A stretch of 8,838 nt of DNA from JAIUZI01 sp041594355 (GTDB taxonomy: Bacteria; Pseudomonadota; Alphaproteobacteria; Rhodobacterales; Rhodobacteraceae): assembly GCA_041594355.1 (NCBI GenBank), contig JBFHMM010000167.1:1-8838 (forward strand). Reading direction: 5' to 3'. Both the position numbers and the translations under genes were made by a program. The notes under the pieces were generated by a model. The model ran no database searches and was not told the origin of the DNA. It saw only the letters and a list, made by a program, of their open reading frames with translations. Below are positions 6,375 to 8,838 of the stretch, piece by piece (positions within the stretch are counted from its first letter, which is position 1; the number at the start of each line of letters is the position of its first letter).

Positions 6375-6728
6375 TTACCCCTGGCCCTGTGCCTCCATCA
6401 GCTGGCGCAGCAGCATTTCCTCGGACATGTCGTCTTCGGCGGGCTTGTCGGATTCGGCGCCCATCAGCAGAGCCATCTGATCGTCTTCGGGTTCATCGAC
6501 CTCGATCTGGGTCTGGTTGCTTTCGATCAACCGTTCGCGCAGCTCATCGGCGCTTTGGGTTTCCTCGGCGATCTCGCGCAGCGACACGACCGGGTTCTTG
6601 TCGTTGTCACGATCAACGGTGATCGCCGCGCCCGCCGAAATCTCGCGGGCGCGGTGGGCCGCCAGCATCACCAGTTCGAACCGGTTCGGAACCTTGTCAA
6701 CGCAGTCTTCGACCGTTACGCGGGCCAT
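6375..6728 (-). CDS. rpoZ: DNA-directed RNA polymerase omega subunit
   Basis: The small subunit that wraps the beta-prime C-terminus and helps RNA polymerase assemble. The 117-residue product starts MARVTVEDCVDKVPNRFELV and continues with LAAHRAREIS and NPVVSLREIAEE, the conserved omega core (about 1-65). An acidic tail rich in Glu and Asp follows, ending MEAQGQG. It is longer than E. coli omega (about 90 residues) because of this tail. The N-terminal MAR residues are intact. In E. coli they contribute to the ppGpp-binding site at the beta-prime/omega interface, which fits the position directly before the (p)ppGpp synthetase gene. GGGAG stands about eight bases before the ATG, and a strong promoter-like sequence lies 40-68 bases upstream. 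Confidence 0.96.
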   Translation of the reverse strand: MARVTVEDCVDKVPNRFELVMLAAHRAREISAGAAITVDRDNDKNPVVSLREIAEETQSADELRERLIESNQTQIEVDEPEDDQMALLMGAESDKPAEDDMSEEMLLRQLMEAQGQG

Positions 6729-6767
6729 GAGGGAACTCCCAGTTCAGTATGCACATCAGAAGGGTCG

Positions 6768-6796
6768 TATTTAAGGGCGAATCTTTTGATTGACAA
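6768..6796 (-). promoter_or_regulatory. Sigma70-type promoter for rpoZ-rsh and downstream genes
   Basis: On the minus strand, TTGTCA (6791-6796) and TAAATA (6768-6773) are separated by exactly 17 bases. Each box matches the housekeeping consensus at five of six positions. Transcription would begin near 6761, leaving a leader of about 33 bases that contains the rpoZ ribosome-binding site. It lies in the 102-base gap between folK and rpoZ, the largest gap in the minus-strand cluster, so rpoZ to rnc could be driven from here. It is inferred from sequence match only. Confidence 0.65.
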
Positions 6797-6830
6797 GCGT
6801 GGAATCACGATGAATCGGCGGCGAAGGCGG

Positions 6831-7409
6831 TCAAATCGCCCGAATGGCGTGAATTTCCGCGTCAGGCAGCGCATCGCGCATCTGAAGGGCGGTTTTGCCG
6901 AGCACCGGATGGCGCCAGCCCGGCGCGACATCGGCCAGCGGCACCAGCACGAAACCGCGATCCTGCAGGCGCGGATGCGGCAGGATCAGCTGCTGCGGGG
7001 CCTGTTGCGCCTGTTCGCCGGAAGGCAGGGTCATCCAGTGATGCTGCGTTGTTCGGTCGGGCAGCACGCGGTCGCCCCAGGCGATCAGGTCCAGATCCAG
7101 CGTCCGCATGCCCCAACGGGTCTCGCGGCGGCGGCCGAACCGGGCTTCGATCCGGTGCAGCGCCGCCAGCACCTCATCGGCCGCGATTGTGGTTTCGACC
7201 CGTAACACGGCGTTCACATAGTCGGGACCGGCACCGGCCGGAAAACAGGGCGTGGCATAAAACCGGCTGAACGCACGCGGCATGAGGCCCAATGGTGGCA
7301 TCGCGGAAGCCGCTGAAATCAGTGTCTTTTCCGGCATGCCGACATCAGACGGCAGATTTGCCCCGATTGCGATTAGGACAGTTGGCTGGATTTCAGATTC
7401 TATTGGCAT
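6831..7409 (-). CDS. folK: 2-amino-4-hydroxy-6-hydroxymethyldihydropteridine diphosphokinase (HPPK)
   Basis: Transfers pyrophosphate from ATP to 6-hydroxymethyl-7,8-dihydropterin, the step before dihydropteroate synthase in folate synthesis. Beginning at the ATG at 7409 the protein has 192 residues. It shows IAIGANLPSD near the N-terminus, YATPCFPAGAGPDYVNAV, and then the signature RWGMRTLDLDLIAWGD with the two Mg/ATP-binding aspartates (residues 105 and 107 of this version). LILPHPRLQDRGFVLVPLAD follows. The length is a little above the common 150-180. An alternative GTG at 7430 would add seven residues (MLWLPEF). I prefer the ATG, though neither has a strong ribosome-binding site. It stands alone at the head of the minus-strand cluster, 102 bases before rpoZ, and is divergent from the NYN gene. 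No clear terminator follows it, so read-through into rpoZ is possible. Confidence 0.93.
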   Translation of the reverse strand: MPIESEIQPTVLIAIGANLPSDVGMPEKTLISAASAMPPLGLMPRAFSRFYATPCFPAGAGPDYVNAVLRVETTIAADEVLAALHRIEARFGRRRETRWGMRTLDLDLIAWGDRVLPDRTTQHHWMTLPSGEQAQQAPQQLILPHPRLQDRGFVLVPLADVAPGWRHPVLGKTALQMRDALPDAEIHAIRAI

Positions 7410-7430
7410 AAACTCGGGAAGCCATAACAC

Positions 7431-7458
7431 TTGCGATACATCTGATTTATCTTATCTT
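7431..7458 (+). promoter_or_regulatory. Candidate promoter for the NYN gene
   Basis: TTGCGA (7431-7436) and TATCTT (7453-7458) are 16 bases apart. Each matches the sigma70 consensus at four of six positions. Transcription would start near 7465, leaving a leader of about 67 bases. The stretch is markedly AT-richer than the flanking genes, as expected for a divergent promoter region. An inverted repeat, ATTCGCC (7469-7475) with GGCGAAT (7502-7508), falls inside this leader. The match is moderate. Confidence 0.35.
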
Positions 7459-7477
7459 AGCTGCACCAATTCGCCAA
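7449..7477 (-). promoter_or_regulatory. Candidate promoter for folK
   Basis: On the minus strand, TTGGCG (7472-7477) and TAAGAT (7449-7454) are 17 bases apart, which would start a leader of about 33 bases before the folK ATG at 7409. The boxes are only partial matches. They overlap the candidate plus-strand promoter, so the two genes would share and possibly compete for one control region. A direct repeat ATCTTATCTTA (7449-7459) gives two possible -10 registers. Confidence 0.3.
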
Positions 7478-7531
7478 TTTTCAGCACTCACGGAACTTAC
7501 CGGCGAATGGATACACCGGAAGGACATTTTT

Positions 7532-8107
7532 ATGTTTTACAAAGACGAACGGCTTGCGCTGTTCATCGACGGTTCGAATCTTTATGCGGCTGCAAAGGCG
7601 CTGGGGTTCGATATCGACTACAAGTTGTTGCGACAAGAATTCATGCGGCGTGGCAAGATGCTGCGGGCATTCTACTATACAGCGCTTCTTGAGAACGATG
7701 AATATTCGCCGATCCGCCCCCTTGTCGACTGGCTGCATTACAACGGGTTCACCATGGTCACCAAACCGGCCAAGGAATACACCGACAGCATGGGCCGGCG
7801 TAAGGTCAAGGGCAACATGGATATCGAACTGACCGTGGACGCCATGGAACTGGCCCCCCGGGTCGATCACATCGTACTGTTCTCCGGCGATGGCGATTTC
7901 CGCCCGCTGGTGGCCAGCCTGCAGCGCCAGGGCGTTCGGGTATCGGTGGTGTCGACGATCCGCAGCCAGCCGCCGATGATCTCGGACGAACTGCGCCGCC
8001 AGGCCGACAACTTCATCGAGCTGGAAGAGTTGAAGGACGTGATCGGACGGCCGCCGCGCGAGATGTCGGCGGAGCCGCGCAACATCGCCTACGCAGGCGA
8101 CCAGTAA
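7532..8107 (+). CDS. NYN/LabA-like domain protein (PIN-fold putative ribonuclease)
   Basis: A 191-residue soluble protein of the LabA-like NYN group, which shares the PIN/FLAP nuclease fold and is usually predicted to be a metal-dependent RNase. Conserved acidic positions are visible: Asp13 and Asn16 in LALFIDGSNLY, Asp97 and Asp103 in KVKGNMDIELTVDAM, and Asp120 and Asp122 in LFSGDGDFRPLV. The latter leads into the LQRQGVRVSVVS strand typical of the fold. All expected metal-ligand positions appear intact. The ATG is well supported, with AAGGA seven bases upstream. The gene is alone on the plus strand, divergent from folK and ended by a strong terminator. Members of this group have been linked to circadian output in cyanobacteria (LabA), but no specific RNA target or role can be stated here. 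I leave the symbol blank because orthology to LabA is unproven. Confidence 0.9.
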   Translation: MFYKDERLALFIDGSNLYAAAKALGFDIDYKLLRQEFMRRGKMLRAFYYTALLENDEYSPIRPLVDWLHYNGFTMVTKPAKEYTDSMGRRKVKGNMDIELTVDAMELAPRVDHIVLFSGDGDFRPLVASLQRQGVRVSVVSTIRSQPPMISDELRRQADNFIELEELKDVIGRPPREMSAEPRNIAYAGDQ

Positions 8108-8172
8108 CCGGTTTCGGAACTGCCGCGCAGGTGGGGATCAGCGCGGCGAACCGAAGGCCGGGACGGCAACCG

Positions 8173-8197
8173 AAAAAACCGGTCGGGAATGGCCGAC
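8173..8197 (-). terminator. Possible weak terminator for the cytochrome c gene
   Basis: Reading the minus strand, GTCGG (8193-8197) pairs with CCGAC (8182-8186) around six bases. Three bases then lead to a run of six T (8173-8178). The stem is only five base pairs, so the call is tentative. It is correctly oriented to stop transcription from the cytochrome c gene, about 60 bases past its stop codon. Confidence 0.35.
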
Positions 8198-8202
8198 ACA
8201 GA

Positions 8203-8236
8203 GCGCCCGTGCGGGGAAACCCGCCACGGGCGTTTT
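8203..8236 (+). terminator. Strong intrinsic terminator after the NYN gene
   Basis: CGCCCGTGCGGG (8204-8215) pairs with CCCGCCACGGGCG (8220-8232) with a single bulged base and a GAAA loop, followed directly by TTTT (8233-8236). The stem is long, GC-rich and in plus orientation, about 95 bases after the NYN stop. On the minus strand the stem has no T-run after it, so it acts mainly on plus-strand transcription. The remainder of the 150-base gap (8108-8257) shows only the weaker minus-strand hairpin. Confidence 0.8.
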
Positions 8237-8257
8237 CGTGAGCGGGCGGGCGGCAGA

Positions 8258-8755
8258 TCAGCCGCCACTCAGGGCCGCGTCTGCGTTGATCTGATTGTGG
8301 CGCTCAATGATCTCAGGCGGCCAGGTGCTCTTGATATAGGCTAGCACCGCGATGATCTCGGCCTCGCTCAACACATCACCATAGCCGGCCATGCGGCTCT
8401 TGTAACCGCCGCCGACCAGCTGTTCGGTGCCAAGCCGGGTGATCGCTACGAGCTGTCGGTCGGGATGGTGCCAGGTGTGGCCGGTGGCGTCATGCGGCGG
8501 CGCGGGGAGGTAGCCGTCGGCATCCGCCTGACGCCAGTCGGGCTGACCCTGAAGCGCGGCGCCATGACAGGCGGCGCAATGCCCGGTATAGACCTGCTGA
8601 CCCAGGGTCACAGTCGCCGCGTCCCGGTAGGGCAGCAGCCCGGCCACGTCGCGATGCCCGGGCTCAAAGGCCCACCACAGCGCGGCGGCGCCCACCGCCG
8701 CAAGCCCCGCCGGGATCAGCCACCGTATTACCCGTGTCCATGTTCCGTCTGCCAT
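8258..8755 (-). CDS. Membrane-anchored monohaem cytochrome c
   Basis: Predicted class I c-type cytochrome that carries electrons in the periplasm, tethered by an N-terminal helix. The 165-residue product has a short basic start and one hydrophobic segment (about 12-30) with no obvious cleavage site. The haem-binding CAACH follows (Cys60, Cys63, His64). Met122 in SRMAGYGDVLS is the likely distal ligand, followed by the usual C-terminal helix EAEIIAVLAYIKSTW. A His-rich stretch between them (PPHDATGHTWHHPD, 86-99) is unusual for a simple electron carrier and could bind a metal or a second ligand, which is speculation. No strong ribosome-binding site precedes the ATG at 8755. An imperfect palindrome sits there instead. 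The redox partner is not identifiable from this window. Confidence 0.9.
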   Translation of the reverse strand: MADGTWTRVIRWLIPAGLAAVGAAALWWAFEPGHRDVAGLLPYRDAATVTLGQQVYTGHCAACHGAALQGQPDWRQADADGYLPAPPHDATGHTWHHPDRQLVAITRLGTEQLVGGGYKSRMAGYGDVLSEAEIIAVLAYIKSTWPPEIIERHNQINADAALSGG

Positions 8756-8756
8756 G

Positions 8757-8772
8757 CGATGACATGTGATCG
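8757..8772. promoter_or_regulatory. Imperfect palindrome at the cytochrome c start
   Basis: CGATGACATGTGATCG reads the same on both strands except at one symmetric pair of positions. It begins one base upstream of the cytochrome c ATG, where a ribosome-binding site would normally lie. It could be an operator for a dimeric regulator or a small RNA hairpin affecting translation. No regulator family is assigned, and a 16-base imperfect palindrome can arise by chance. Confidence 0.3.
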
Positions 8773-8792
8773 CAAAGCGGCACCCGGTCCAG

Positions 8793-8838
8793 TCACGGCT
8801 GCGTGAGCTGCGGCAGAGCGGTCGGAGCGGCCGCAGCG
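8793..8838 (-). CDS. Possible C-terminal end of an upstream gene (partial)
   Basis: On the minus strand one frame runs from the window edge through 14 codons, ending AAAAPTALPQLTQP and TGA (8793-8795). That is 37 bases before the cytochrome c start. Codons end mostly in G or C, as in the neighbours. If real, it is the last part of a gene cotranscribed with the cytochrome c. It is too short to identify, and other frames also cross this edge. Confidence 0.25.
   Translation of the reverse strand, partial: AAAAPTALPQLTQP

Noticed and set aside
6367..6381. GGGG...CCCC inverted repeat at the rpoZ stop codon
   Set aside because: There are only four base pairs with a seven-base loop and no T-run. 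It is too weak to call a terminator, and rsh follows at once.
4127..6622. A very long open frame on the plus strand, antisense to rsh
   Set aside because: rsh on the minus strand has unmistakable motifs along its whole length. Antisense frames commonly stay open in GC-rich genes with G/C-ending codons, and this one shows no recognisable domains.
6798..6809. CGTG-GAAT-CACG hairpin between folK and rpoZ as a folK terminator
   Set aside because: The stem has only four base pairs and no T-run on the minus strand before the rpoZ promoter.
7410..7430. Upstream GTG start for folK adding MLWLPEF
   Set aside because: The extra residues are not part of the HPPK fold and the GTG has no ribosome-binding site. 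The ATG at 7409 is simpler, though the longer form is not excluded.
1..8838. CRISPR arrays, tRNA or rRNA genes, insertion sequences, phage or defence modules
   Set aside because: I saw no regularly spaced repeats, no tRNA-like T-arm or rRNA sequence, no transposase motifs and no target-site duplications. The content is core metabolism and information processing.

Overview
This is a GC-rich window with strong G/C preference at third codon positions. It looks like chromosomal housekeeping DNA from an alphaproteobacterium, most likely Rhodobacterales (Roseobacter-type). The basis is gene order and protein character: folK-rpoZ-rsh in front of pdxJ-acpS-lepB-rnc, one bifunctional Rel/Spo enzyme, an omega subunit with an acidic tail, and a LabA-like NYN gene beside folK. 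The genus cannot be fixed from the sequence alone.

Layout. From about 7409 down to position 1, nearly everything lies on the minus strand and is tightly packed. In transcription order it reads folK (HPPK), rpoZ (RNA polymerase omega), rsh ((p)ppGpp synthetase/hydrolase), a DUF2062 membrane protein, pdxJ, a possible 24-codon mini-ORF over two perfect hairpins, acpS, lepB, a second lepB with an N-terminal DUF805-like membrane domain, and the first 50 or so codons of rnc. A good sigma70-type promoter sits just before rpoZ (TTGTCA, 17 bases, TAAATA). Below it, gaps are short or are ATGA overlaps, so rpoZ to rnc is probably one long transcription unit. It joins stringent-response signalling (Rsh, and omega with its ppGpp-binding MAR N-terminus) to vitamin B6 synthesis, acyl carrier protein activation, signal peptide cleavage and RNA processing. 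E. coli shows related groupings (rpoZ-spoT and lepB-rnc-era-recO-pdxJ-acpS).

To the right, an AT-richer divergent region of about 120 bases separates folK from a plus-strand NYN/LabA-like gene that ends at a strong intrinsic terminator. Facing it on the minus strand is a membrane-anchored monohaem cytochrome c. An imperfect palindrome lies directly before its start, and upstream of that is possibly the last 14 codons of another minus-strand gene.

Left edge. The rnc frame matches RNase III up to the signature motif and then stops matching near 125-130. From there to position 1, the only frame that looks coding is on the plus strand. This is either a real rearrangement breakpoint or an assembly/amplification chimera.

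Most of the window is well-known biology. The items most worth a second look are the mini-ORF and double hairpin between pdxJ and acpS, the DUF805-signal peptidase fusion next to a normal lepB, and the rnc breakpoint.
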